Source: Morchella semilibera
Lineage: Eukaryota > Ascomycota > Pezizomycetes > Pezizales > Morchellaceae
Reading direction: 5' to 3'
NCBI GenBank assembly: GCA_009192285.1
Contig: CM018606.1
Coordinates: 858,081 to 922,080, forward strand
DNA: 64,000 nucleotides
The notes below the pieces were generated by a model. It was not told the origin of the DNA. It searched no databases and worked only from the letters and a program-made list of their open reading frames with translations. Both the position numbers and the translations under genes were made by a program. The first letter of the stretch is position 1. Each line of letters opens with the position of its first letter. Positions 37,882-48,665 of the stretch are shown here, in pieces.

Positions 37882-38591
37882 GCCAATGAGTACAACTCAT
37901 ACCCCGCAAATTATAGCGATTCCTACTCCTTTGTTCTTTCCTTGCAATTGGGTATAAATAGCTTGAATAGTTCGGCAGAGTTTTTCAGCTATTTTATCCG
38001 TGGTTTTTAGGTGCACACCAACAATCTCCTACGCCTCTCCTTGCCCATTCATTTCAAATTCCACAGCTACCATCTTTTATGATTTTTCGTTTTTATTGTT
38101 GGTCGTTGGCATCGCTTTGCCTAACTGTACTCTCTTTTAATGTCTGCACATGGTCGTGGAGTCGCTCTTAAGAATCAAAGCTGAATATGTACTAGCATGT
38201 AGGGTCAATGCTAGATACCTTATGTGGGCATTTCGCAATCTTGATGATATGTGAACAATCCATCCCTGAGTAACTATCTCATTTGGTATTTTAATTATTA
38301 TTTTACACAAGAAATGCGGATCTATTAATAAATTTAAGCTACATCTAACTCTGGGATATGTTAAATCTATACAGAGGTGTGGGGTAACAACATGCATGTA
38401 AAGTACAACTGCCCAAGTCATTGTCTCAGAGTCTTGGCGCCAAGAAGATTACAGATTCTGGTCGAGTGATTCTTTATGATGCTTATTGCCTATCTGGTAA
38501 CTAAATTTTTACATGGGTGTGGGTTTCTTTGTTCCTGCTTCCCAAGCTCTCCAGTAACCATCACACCCAAAATCCACACCGCCACCAAAAC
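37882..38591. other. Intergenic region, 0.7 kb
   Basis: 3' flank of the arrestin-like gene and upstream region of the F-box gene, both on the plus strand. AT-rich; nothing else seen. Confidence 0.5.
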
Positions 38592-39521
38592 ATGAAGTGC
38601 CTGATCCGTGGTCTTGTTCCGAAACTCCATTGGCGCTGGCCCTATCGCAAGAAACCAAGGATCAATCTCGAAAGACTCCCTCTTGATATACTCATCATGA
38701 TTATCCTCTCTCTCGATGGGGTTTCTGACCTTTCATCTCTCATACGAACCTCAACTACCTTCAAACGTATCTTTGACAGATACCGTAAATCAATCCTCCT
38801 TGGTGTTTGTCGGAACATGGTTGGCTCCACCGAAGCCGCTTGGAAAGCCGTCACAGCAGTCCTTGTCTACCAGCGGGCGATTAACACTAATCCCAGGCAT
38901 TATCTACCCGATTTTTATAATATGCGATTTGTACTCGAAGAAAGCGACATTCGTCAACTTATCGACAATCTTCTACTTTTCACGAACACCTCCAAGAAAT
39001 TCAGCGGTTACCTTAATTCCCCTGGTGACCACGAAATACCTGCCGATTGTTCTTTCAAGCCTGGAGATATCCTCCCAAAACAAGTGTTTTTCGATAGTTG
39101 GTTATTGGAGTTTCAAGTCAGATACGACCCGATTATGACTTTTGCAAATCGCACACCCTACACAAAGGCACAGCTCGCAGACGCCGCACTCGTGAAGTGC
39201 TCCATATGCTCTGGCGATTACTCCTATTTTCCTCGTTCTGGACCGTTATGGGATAGGGGAGGCTTTCATCGTGATATGGCAGCCTATAATAGGATAGTCG
39301 CCCATACAAGCAGTTGCTTGCAGTGCTCGGAGTACAACAAGTTGTTGTGGTTGAAGATAATGTATCATTATGACTTCGCGATCTGGAAGGATGATGGAAC
39401 AATGACGATTTCGGAGTATAATTCTTTGATGCACCAACTTTGTAGGGATATGGCGCTCAAGGGCGTGGAATATCTTGTCGAGAAATATGAGCTATCCTGT
39501 GGCTGGGATAGCGAAGGATAA
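38592..39521 (+). CDS. F-box protein, 309 residues
   Basis: Single-exon gene. The ATG at 38592 starts MKCLIRGLVPKLHW; the frame is open 25 codons upstream but with no better start. An F-box lies at about residues 25-70 (INLERLPLDILIMIILSLDG then DLSSLIRTSTTFKRIFDRYR), with the usual LPxDIL and the Leu/Ile spacing that binds Skp1. The rest has no repeat of WD or LRR type and includes two CxxC pairs (CSICSGDY and CLQCSEY), which might bind zinc. F-box proteins choose targets for SCF ubiquitin ligases; the target here is unknown. This layout is common in large lineage-specific F-box families of filamentous ascomycetes. Confidence 0.8.
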   Translation: MKCLIRGLVPKLHWRWPYRKKPRINLERLPLDILIMIILSLDGVSDLSSLIRTSTTFKRIFDRYRKSILLGVCRNMVGSTEAAWKAVTAVLVYQRAINTNPRHYLPDFYNMRFVLEESDIRQLIDNLLLFTNTSKKFSGYLNSPGDHEIPADCSFKPGDILPKQVFFDSWLLEFQVRYDPIMTFANRTPYTKAQLADAALVKCSICSGDYSYFPRSGPLWDRGGFHRDMAAYNRIVAHTSSCLQCSEYNKLLWLKIMYHYDFAIWKDDGTMTISEYNSLMHQLCRDMALKGVEYLVEKYELSCGWDSEG

Positions 39522-40851
39522 AGTGACAGAACGATGAGAAAGCATTATACTTGATCACCTAAAATGAGAGTCCAGTCTCTCTACGCATTAGAAGGGGGAA
39601 ACGGGAAAGATAGGCAAAAATCAAAATCTAAAATTGCAAAACTTCAACATGTTTGCAATAGGTAGCATTTTTACTGCGTACATCAATCGTTTTGTCTAAG
39701 GTTCTTTACTTCAGTCTTTAGTCACCTAGAGTCGTTACATCTTGTGGTAAGCGAAGAAGGTGATGGTGCCAACATCGGGGTTGATGTTTTTTTTTTGTTG
39801 TTTACATCAGTAACCGTATCCAGCCCTAAGGCTATGACGATATCGCACCGCCCGCCCTGGCCACATCCACTAAAGGACATTCAGCGGGCAGGCACCTTCC
39901 ACCGCCACCTACGAACAGAAAAAACGAAAAGAAAGAAAGAAAGAAAAGAGAGGAAAAGAAATCCCTTCTCGAGCCCCCACAATACAGCCCAGCGCGCTCA
40001 CTATCTCGAGCCCCATCATTCACTAAGCAAGCCCCAAAGAAAGCTATGTCGATACAAATTCTGCCCTGCTTTTCCTCCCATTCTCATTTCACACCTTTTC
40101 TTCTCCCCATCCCCGGCCGAGTTCCCTCTCCTCCGCCGCTTCCTCCGCGTCTTTCCCACCTCTCCTCATTAAGGTTAATGCAGTGAAATATGAAAACAAT
40201 GAATCACCGCGATACACACGCAGCAATTGTCCCAATTCTGCCAGATAAGTTTAGATATGCATGATTTATACGGATTAGTTCCTTATAAAATGGGTGGTAT
40301 GTGTTTTCAGGTCTGCAGGTCTACCTTCTAGTAGTCATATATATATACTCGCAGACTATTTTCCCAGAGATAATGTCATATAGCCGTAGCTATCAGTGAC
40401 CACTTTTACCATCCTTGAAGTTATTACTCTTTACGGTACTATGCGTATTCCTCCTAATGCATCTTTCTAGGGAACATTATTGGTTTTAAAAATTAGTAAA
40501 TATATGCTAACCTGCCAAGATACTGTGTATATGTCAATGATCGTCCGTGCAGTGTCTAAGTCTGGATTGATTAATTAATTACTGCGATCAGAGACACCTG
40601 TAATGAAGCTCCAGCAGAAGTAATCTGGATTACATATCAGGCTGTAAAAGCACCTCCCATGCAGATAATATATGCAGGTATGTATCACAAGTTACAACCC
40701 ACAGCTGCCAGACCCGCCCCCCCCACCAATCACATCCTGTCTCGGCACCCCACCAGCGCCAGTACGGACAGTACCTTAAAACTAAGTACCTAACACCGCC
40801 AGGTGCTATTCAAGCCAGGTCAAGTCAAAAAAAAACTTACTCTCAACCTCA
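39522..40851. other. Intergenic region, 1.3 kb
   Basis: Between the F-box gene and the armadillo-like gene (both plus). A pyrimidine-rich block at 40060-40170 and AT-rich DNA beyond. A 142-codon open frame at 39744-40172 is Arg/Pro/Lys-rich and reads like chance. No gene supported. Confidence 0.45.
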
Positions 40852-41900
40852 ATGGCTTCCTCAAACACGACCCCACCCTACTTCTACATCCTCGGCGGTC
40901 TCTCCCCCTCCTCCCCCCTCTTATACCCCACCCCCAACTGACAAGTGCTTCGCAGGCCTCCTCGCGCTCTGCGCCGGCTACACGACGCGCACCCAGCTGA
41001 AGGCCTTTAAAGCTCGCTGCGTCTCGAAGCCACCCCAGCAGTCTAACGATGCAGCCGTGGACAGGTCCACCGAAGACGGTTCTTCCTCTGACATGCGCAT
41101 GGCGGAGCAGATACTGACTATGCCGTCTGCAGCCATCAAGCTCGAGACGTTGGAGGAATTGGCAAGGGGGATAAACTTCGATCTGAGGAACGCGTTGGTC
41201 TTCCTAGCTCCCAACTTGGTAGAAGTATTTACGGGGCGTTAATTGAAGAGGGGGGGAGGGTGATAGTGCTTTGAAGATCATAACCGAGCGCGCAACCACC
41301 CCGGAAAACATCGAGTTCCTGCTCAACCAGATCCCGAATCGGCCGCACCCTGGTCGCCTCCGTGCCCTTAAAGCACTTCGCTGCCTAGCGGGCGCTCCCG
41401 GTAAGTACTTTCCCCATTCCCCTTTGAATACTGGCACTCTAAAAACCCCTTTAGGCTCCTTCAGCGCCCTCTGCACAGCGCGTGTGTTCCGCACGCTTGT
41501 CGCGGCGCTCAAAAGCACGCTTCCGCCGTCGTCCGACAGTGCCACCGAGAAGGAGGCGCTCTTCATCCTTACGCAGCTGATGAGGAGCTATTTCGCGGCC
41601 AAGGAGATGGCCGTGCAGGCGGGGATCGTGGACTGGCTTAAGGCGGTCGACCGCAACGTTGTGGACGTGATGGAGGTGCTCAGTTATGTCAGCGATACAA
41701 TGGAGGGGCGGCGGCTTATTGTTGAGGCGGGGATCGTACCGGATCCGGAGGATCAGCGCGTTGAGGCCGGAGCGGAGGTTGAGGTTCTGGATGTGGAGAG
41801 GGCGCAGAGGGCGCAGAGGGCGTGGGAGGATGCGGTACAGCCAGAGGCGGGGACCTTTTCTGGAAATGAGGGCGAGAGCCAATGGACTGGCCATGGGTAA
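40852..41900 (+). CDS. Membrane-anchored armadillo-like protein, 287 residues
   Basis: Exons 40852-40897, 40956-41193, 41267-41400 and 41455-41900 join in phase to 287 residues. The N-terminus FYILGGLLALCAGYTTRTQ forms one hydrophobic anchor. The remainder is helical with armadillo-like pairs, for example AALKIITERATTPENIEFLL, GRLRALKALRCLAGAPG and EALFILTQLMRSYFAAKEMA. The tail is Arg/Ala/Glu-rich. I recognise a conserved-fungal-protein style but no named family. Intron 1 has an unusual donor (GTCTCT) but a good branch site (CAACTGAC) and acceptor (CGCAG). Intron 3 (54 bases) is free of stops and a multiple of three, so its retention would add 18 residues. Confidence 0.65.
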
Positions 41901-42499
41901 ATGGTACCTTGCTTGCTCTGTTTTGTTGCTGCCTAGTATAAGCAAAGGGCTTGTGGTAATTACTTTTTCTCTTTCTCTTTTCTCTTTCTTTTCTAGCTAG
42001 CATAGCGTGGTTGTCGTTTCCAAAAGCTATATGGACAGAGAATAATTAATGCCCACAATTGTGTTGTGGGAGTTGCTGGTATATCTTTGCTTTATTGGTC
42101 TTGCTGCTTGATCCTCATGCGGATTAGCTACATACTAGAACACTGCGTTATAATACCAAGCAGTACGGTCTACACAAAGCCCTCTACAGCCTTCGTATAC
42201 TACGCACTCCTCCCTGTTACTATCCCCCCCGCTGCCATTCCCGCCCAGCTATCTTAATATCAGAGTTTGTAGTTCTCCTACCTTACCAGTAGGGCTCTCA
42301 CCCGACTGCCCCCCACCAAGCATAGCCGCAGAAACTCCGTGACTCCCATGCGCATAAACACCACCCCCGGACCACCGGGGGGGGGGGGGAGTAGTAGAGC
42401 AGAAGAAGGAAAAAAAAAACCACCATGCCCGCAGCGCAGCAAAAGACTTATGCCCCCACCGGGGCCGCTTTCCTAGATTTTACGAGTGGGGTTAGTGGG

Positions 42500-42570
42500 G
42501 GGGTTGAACCCGAGCGGTGTCGATCAGAGAGTAAACTCTATACCGCTCGGCCAGCAACCCCCAGCGAGAG
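42500..42570 (-). repeat. Quasi-palindrome with tRNA-Leu-like 5' half
   Basis: CCGAGCGGT and ACCGCTCGG form a perfect nine-base inverted pair, with GTTG/CAAC outside and AGAGT/ACTCT inside. Read on the minus strand, GGTTGCTGGCCGAGCGGT resembles the acceptor and D-arm of a leucine tRNA, and CGGGTTCAAC resembles a T-arm. No proper anticodon arm or matching 3' acceptor is present, so a working tRNA is not supported; a decayed or rearranged tRNA copy is possible. Confidence 0.35.
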
Positions 42571-43465
42571 AAGTTGTCGGTTTTACACTCTTGGCTGCCT
42601 GCGGCAGACGCTAGCTTGGCAATGCCCGCTTTCTAAGAATGCATAAACTTTACACTTTTGGCTACGGGGCGGCTTACAGTAGTAGACTCTCGATATGGTC
42701 GCATCCGCGTGGGCTGTGCGGGCAGCCATCGGGCGGGAACCGGGGGGGGTGGATCATGGGATATCACTCGACGTGCATACCCCGGGTTCTTAGAGGCAGT
42801 AAGAGACTCTGGCTTGGGTGCCTGGTCACACATTTTGGTTGTCTGTGTGCGCTGAGGCGGGACATGAGTAACCCAGTGACTGACTGGCTTACCCGGGTAG
42901 TCCCTGCCCACCTTGTGCATACCGGACAGGGTGTTTGGCGGTAGGGGAGGGGAGAGGAGGGTTAGGTAAGAACGAACTGACCCACACGCACAGCAAAGAT
43001 GTTAATTTGGGGGGGGGGGCAATTGATTTCCTGTCCCTATTCTTGTAGCGCTACGTTGTGGGGTGGGGTGTATAACCGGGCGGTAGAGAAGCACCCACCG
43101 TGGCCGCCGCGTCACAGACTTCACCCGCCTCTCTGTTGCTGTGTGGACGCAAGCCTACCACCTACCAGCCTGCCCGATAAAACCTACCCTCGGTCCAGGG
43201 TGCTAGCCCGTAGCTTGAGCGGGGGGGGGGACACCTTGGTTCCAACAATCAATCGGAGAAGCAACTGGGCCCGCGAGGTGAGGTGCATGTATTGGGCTGG
43301 CTCAGAACGGACATTTGGGTCGAGATGGAAGCTACACATCCCCGTCACAGCCCCTCACTCGTCTACCGGCACCGATTCTCACTCGTACGGTATTGCAATA
43401 TCCTTCCCCCCCAAAAAAAACAGCCGATCTAACCCCCCCACCCGCCATCCATCCATACTCCCAGC

Positions 43466-43487
43466 AAAAAAAAAAAAAAAAAAAAAA
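43466..43487 (+). repeat. Poly-A tract of 22
   Basis: An uninterrupted run of 22 A bases. Shorter A runs follow at about 43660-43680 and 43890-43910. Confidence 0.9.
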
Positions 43488-43957
43488 TGAAGAGCCCAAG
43501 ATAACCAGCACCCCAGGGACCCAACACGGCAGCATCTCATCTCATATGTATATATGTATATAACTAAGTACCAGAGCGCCCCCCCCCGTCCACTTTTCCA
43601 GCTAGCACGCACCCCGCAAACCAAAGCAGCAAAAAAAACTCAACCCAACAAAAAAAACATGCAAAAAAAAAAAAAAAAGACACCGAACCCACTCCACCGT
43701 TATTAACACCAAAGAATGATACCTGTTACGAATATGAGCTTTAAAAAAAGAATTCCCCCCGTAACCCAAGTCCGTAACCCCCCCCCCACCGAGTCAATCT
43801 TCTAGCACCAGTCCAGTAATAGCCCCAGCCCAGTATTCCAAGCCCAGATTCAAGCCCAGCAGTCCAGAAAAAAAAACAAAAAGCCCCACAAAAAAAATAA
43901 AAAAAAAAAATAAGAAAAGCAAACTACCTATACAAAACATAAAAGTTTCCCTCTCCC

Positions 43958-46074
43958 TCACCCCACCACAGCCCTAACACTCCTCGTACCCACAAACCCT
44001 CTCCTGTTCCTGCCCGTCCTGCCGCGGCTGAGCCAATTATGCTTCAGCGTCTTGGCCAGCTCATCGATCCTCTCCTGTGCCTCGTCTTCCGTCAACACGC
44101 CAGACAGCACGGATATACACTGCAGCATGCGCCCCGCGTTATGCGTGATGTCGCTCTGCGCCATCGAGAAGTCGAAGCTGAGGGAGCTAAAGAGAACTAT
44201 TCCCACCGTCAGTATAACCGCCAATAAACAAGGACCATGACTCTCCTACCTCGCAGCCTCGAAAACAGCGGCAGCACCACGGAGTCCCTAAACACCATGA
44301 GCACCAGCCGCCTGACATCCCACCCCCTCCCCACCGTCTCCCTCAGCTCCCCTCCCTCCCTCAGCTCTCGCTGCAGCGGCAAGAACACCGCCTCAAAATA
44401 CGGCAGCACACTCCCAAACAACGTACTCCACACCTCCACCAGCCTTGGAATACTCTTCTCGTCGTTCAGCCCCGGATCCAGCAACCCCGGATCCAGCAGT
44501 CGCATTCCCGAGTCCAACAGGTCCCGCACATCATCAATGATCCTCAGCGGATTACGCAGCTCGATACACCGGCGGATGTGCAGCGCCACAAGCTTGTTCA
44601 GATCCTCAACTGTGTTTGTCAGGGGCTCCGACTTGAACAGCGGGATAACGCGCGAACAGAGGATTGGCCACGCTGTGTCGGCCGTGATGACCAGCGTCGG
44701 GTCAAAGTCGTCCCACGATGTCGCGGCCGCGGCGGCGGCAGCGGCGGCAGCAGCAGACTTCTTCTTGGCGCTGCTGAGGTCGATGCCCGAGATGCTCTGC
44801 TTGAGCTCCGACTTGAAGGCGGCGGCGGAGGGAGACGCGGGCCCAAACGAGTACAGCGAGCCACCATCGGCGGAGATGGCCTTGCTATTTGAGCTGCTGG
44901 ACGAGAACGTGATCCCGCTGTGGTGGTGGTGGTGGTCCTTATCTCTCCTCGGGCGGAGGAAATGGGGCTTGTGGGAGTGGTGGTCCTTTGGTGGCGGCGA
45001 GGAGCTATAGCTGCTATGCAGAAAGGGCGAAGACTCGCCTGGCGCCGCCACGAGCGTCAGTGTTGACCCAGCCATGCTCGAGAAGGACGTTTTCCGGTCG
45101 TTGCCAGACACGGCGGCGGCCAGGGCAGCCGCGGACGGCGTCATCCAGGGCAAGGGCGAGATGCTGGAGAGCTTATTTGGCGACGGCGGCGGCTTGTGGG
45201 CCTTGTCCATTGTGGGCGTACCGATGCGCGCGGGCTTCGAGAAGAGTTTTTTCTTTGCCGACTCCTTCTTCTCCTTTCCGGCAGAGGCGGGGGTGGTGAC
45301 GGTGTAGACTGGGGTTGAGGGGGTTGGCTGTGGCTGCGGGGGATGTGGTATCGCGTGCGGGGTGGGTGGGGAGGAGGTGGAGAAGGGGGTGCTTGGTGTG
45401 GGTGTGGCGGCGATGACGACGGTATTGGCGGTGGAGATGGGGGGCGAGGCGGGAGAGGGCGCGGTGGCAGACCTCTTGCGTGAGGAGGCATGCATCGCGT
45501 AGGTTGAAGATGGAGGGGGTGAAGGTTGCGAGGACTGTGTACGGGTGAGCATAGGCTCGAAGTAACCTTGTGCGCCAGCTGACATTGGGGGTGTTGTGGG
45601 CGTAGGGGTGAGGAGCTTGATTGTTGAGGGGATGGATCCAGATGCAGATGCAGATGTGGCTGCAGTGAGGAGCGTAGTGTTGGTGGTACTGGAAAAGGTA
45701 CTTGTGAAGTTGCTGTTTGAAAAGCTGTTGTTACTGTTGATGATGGAAGGAAGAGCAGGAGCAGCAGCAGCAACAGTGGAAGTAGCAGTGAGAGTAGGAG
45801 TAGGGGCGAGAGTAGGAGCAGGAGTAGGGGCAAGAGTAGTAGTGGGAGTGGGAGTGAGAGTAGGAGTGATGGTGGAGATGATGGTAGTGGTGGTGGTGGT
45901 ATTGCCCGTGTTCGCACCCGTATTCGGCGTGTTCGTGATGATGATGTTATCACGAGCAGTCAAAGTTGCATTCGAAGATGTCGATTCGACAGAAGATGAT
46001 GATGGGGAACGGCCGTGTGCAGTTGATTGAGGACGGTGTGGTGACCGAATCGCTGGCCGACGGGAGGGCTGCAT
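43958..46074 (-). CDS. HbrB/Bit61 (PRR5-like) TORC2 subunit
   Basis: HbrB-family proteins (yeast Bit61, human PRR5) are accessory subunits of TOR complex 2, which controls polarity and membrane stress responses. Exon 1 (46074-44250) encodes a long low-complexity start rich in Thr, Pro and Ser (1-440), with His, Ser and Ala runs. The HbrB domain begins near residue 450: WPILCSRVIPLFKSEPLTNT and LNKLVALHIRRCIE. Exon 2 (44196-43958) finishes it with NAGRMLQCISVLSGV, LKHNWLSRGRTGRNRRGFVG. The 53-base intron (GTAGGA...GGAATAG) was chosen because it restores the frame into the domain and has a TACTGAC branch site; the nearer TTTAG does not. Length is 687 residues. Confidence 0.85.
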
Positions 46075-48665
46075 GATGTCGGTTTCGTCTAGAGTCGTTC
46101 GACAAGTACCAAACAACCAACCCCCTAGCGTAACTGCAGTACCGGGAACTGACAATAAAAGTGTGTGTTATTGCAGGGGGGACCAGCAGCTAGAAACAAT
46201 TTCAGTGTAGCGCAGTCGAGTTGTCTTTGTACGGCCTGTCTTGCGCAAATTTACAGGGACAGGAATGTATGTATGCAACGGTGGTTGTTTGTGGTGGGTA
46301 CGTCTTGTCGTCGTCCTTGAAGCTTGAAACGAGATGAGGTGGGGGAGGGTCCACTGTTTATATGACACTTCCCTACCCCATCCCTCTTTCCTGAGCTTGT
46401 TTACTGCCCATGTTGTTGTTGTTGCTACTGCTAGCTGCTGCTGCAAGCGATGATGATGCGATGAGATCCTCTTCTATCTATGGCTCACCTCACACACACC
46501 CCATTTAATATCCTGCACCCATCTGGGGGCTGTGCAGTCAGATCCCCCCAACACCCCCGATACAGAAACGATCCAACAGCAACTACATATCTGGCTGACG
46601 CCATGAGCCGGGTAATACCTCCGAAATGCTCTAACCCAAGTAATAACCAGGGGGTACATATGTAGGTACGTGTGACATTGGGTGAGTCCAGCGGTACCAC
46701 GCCCTCCTGTCACGCTGTGTCCGTTGTATTTATTATGCGCGTCGCCGGCGGGGGTTAGGGGTTGGGGGCTCAAACAAACAAAAATAGCCCCCCGGTTGTC
46801 CCTGACAGCTGCGACAAATCCAGGATGAGACTAAGCTACATGTACCTACCTACCTACTCTATACATACTAACATGATGCAGCAAAAAACAGGAAATCTCA
46901 TCTCCTGTGCTGCATGATTGATTTACTGCGGCTCGAAATAAGATTGCACCCCTGCACAGATCCGGGGGGGTCCGAGCTCACGGGACGGCAGTTACAGCGG
47001 TGGTGGTGGCCGGGTAACTGGAGTGGGAGACGTTGGGCGCGAGTGAGAGGTTGTGATGGGGTGGGCTTTTATAACTGATCCTAGCACTTGTAGTGTAGTG
47101 TTATGGTCCATTACAGTCGCTTCAAAAACTACATAGAGCACACCGTTGGTTTGCATTTCATCGGCGTGTAAACACGCCCCATGATCGATTCCACGCTTCT
47201 CGTGCGTACTCTCTACCTCTACAGCAGTATATCCCAATCAAACCACGCCCTGCCCCGCCCCATATCAACCCCATGAAGCCCGACAGTCCTCCAGACCTTT
47301 CCCTTCCATTTCCATTTCAACCCAGCACGCACCCCATAGCATACACGGCGCGCAAAGTGAAGGGTAACCCCCAATCGACAGCAACTGCGCCGACTCCAGG
47401 TCCGCGCTAGGCCTGGACGAGGAGGAAGCTAGAGCTGTTATCCCCACCAACAGGGCCGGACATGGTCTTCTAAGCTAGCTATAGTAGGTCCACCTGTTCG
47501 CCGGGAGGTCATCGTAATGTGTCGTAGATATAGCCCCCAGATCCTGTAGTTTACGTCCCCCTAGACCCCATTCATTCATATACTAGCTACATAGATAGTA
47601 ACGCACCGCCTGACGCATGCCAGATCTTTGTAAATGCGTGCCCGTTTGCGGAGACGGGTGTACAAGGCTGGGCATGGTAAAGGCCGTTGCTCCGCTGTGC
47701 GGTGGGAGTTGCATGCTGTGTGTGGACGATAAATGTGCAGGCTCGGGATGAGCTGGATTGGGGGTGAGTTTGGTAATGATGAGGTAGTCATGGATGGCTG
47801 TTGCGTTGGCGTACCAGAGGGCAGCTGGCCATGGGTATATACGTTCTTTACGGGTATATCGATAGCAACTGAGTGTATATACACATTGTTGACCTAGCTA
47901 GACCTAAGAAGCCACAGCATTTATAACAATACCTACCTCCATACTCTCACCGTCGGCCCACAACAACGGGCGAAGCTGCATGTGTGGCTGCCTGGTCTTA
48001 CTTACTTATACGATGATGTAGTATGTGGCGCCCTATAGGAAGCTCATGTATGAAGCCCATGTACGTACCTGCATATATACGGCCGATCAACATAGCCGTG
48101 GCTACCCACACACACACACAAGGCTTGCAGATGCTTCAGATCATTGTATGGTACTGCAGCCAACGCCTCCCACGCACGGGCGTCTGCAGCCGGCGTATCA
48201 TATCAGAATCTAAGCATATATCTGAATTGAACATGTCCAGATATAGCCACCCAGCTAGATGTCCCAAAGCCCTCCTCGCGGGGAGGGGGAGTAGAAACAG
48301 TCGTTGAGCGCCCCCAGATGCATAGAAAAGCTGGCGTACGGGGGGGGCGTCGCAGAACGCAGAACTAGAATGTAGAGCGCGCCCCCAGCTGGCCCGTCAC
48401 ATAGAATGGTGGATGGTACCCTACCACCACCACCACCACCACCACCCCTCCTTTTTCAGGTGGGTTTCGCCTTCCATTCTACATCACCGCTACACTTGCC
48501 TTTGTGTTGATATTTATCACCACATCCCCCGCCCCCCACCGACCTTTCATCTTTTTCCCCATCTTTTTTTCATCCCGTGAGTAAAAGAGGACAGAACCAA
48601 CAAACAAACAAACAAACAAAAGAAGGGCTCCGTTAATTTGGCAGCTCAGCATTTTGTTACCCACA
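46075..48665. other. Divergent intergenic region, 2.6 kb
   Basis: Upstream of the HbrB gene (minus) and the unrecognised gene at 48666 (plus). One TACATGTA at about 46839, a CA repeat near 48105-48120, nine CAC units near 48425-48446 and CAAA units near 48599-48620. Small frames only; no gene supported. Confidence 0.5.

Larger units (their letters stand above)
41901..43957. other. Convergent intergenic region, 2 kb, homopolymer-rich
   Basis: 3' flanks of the armadillo-like gene (plus) and the HbrB gene (minus). It contains G and C runs of nine or more bases (42380, 43010, 43220), A runs including 22 As at 43466-43487, and a foldback with tRNA-like start near 42500-42570. No coding gene supported. 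Confidence 0.5.

Noticed and set aside
45141-45953. Pro/Leu/Ser-rich frame within the HbrB gene
   Set aside because: An alternate frame of low-complexity Thr/Pro/Ser codons; the HbrB frame continues into a conserved domain.
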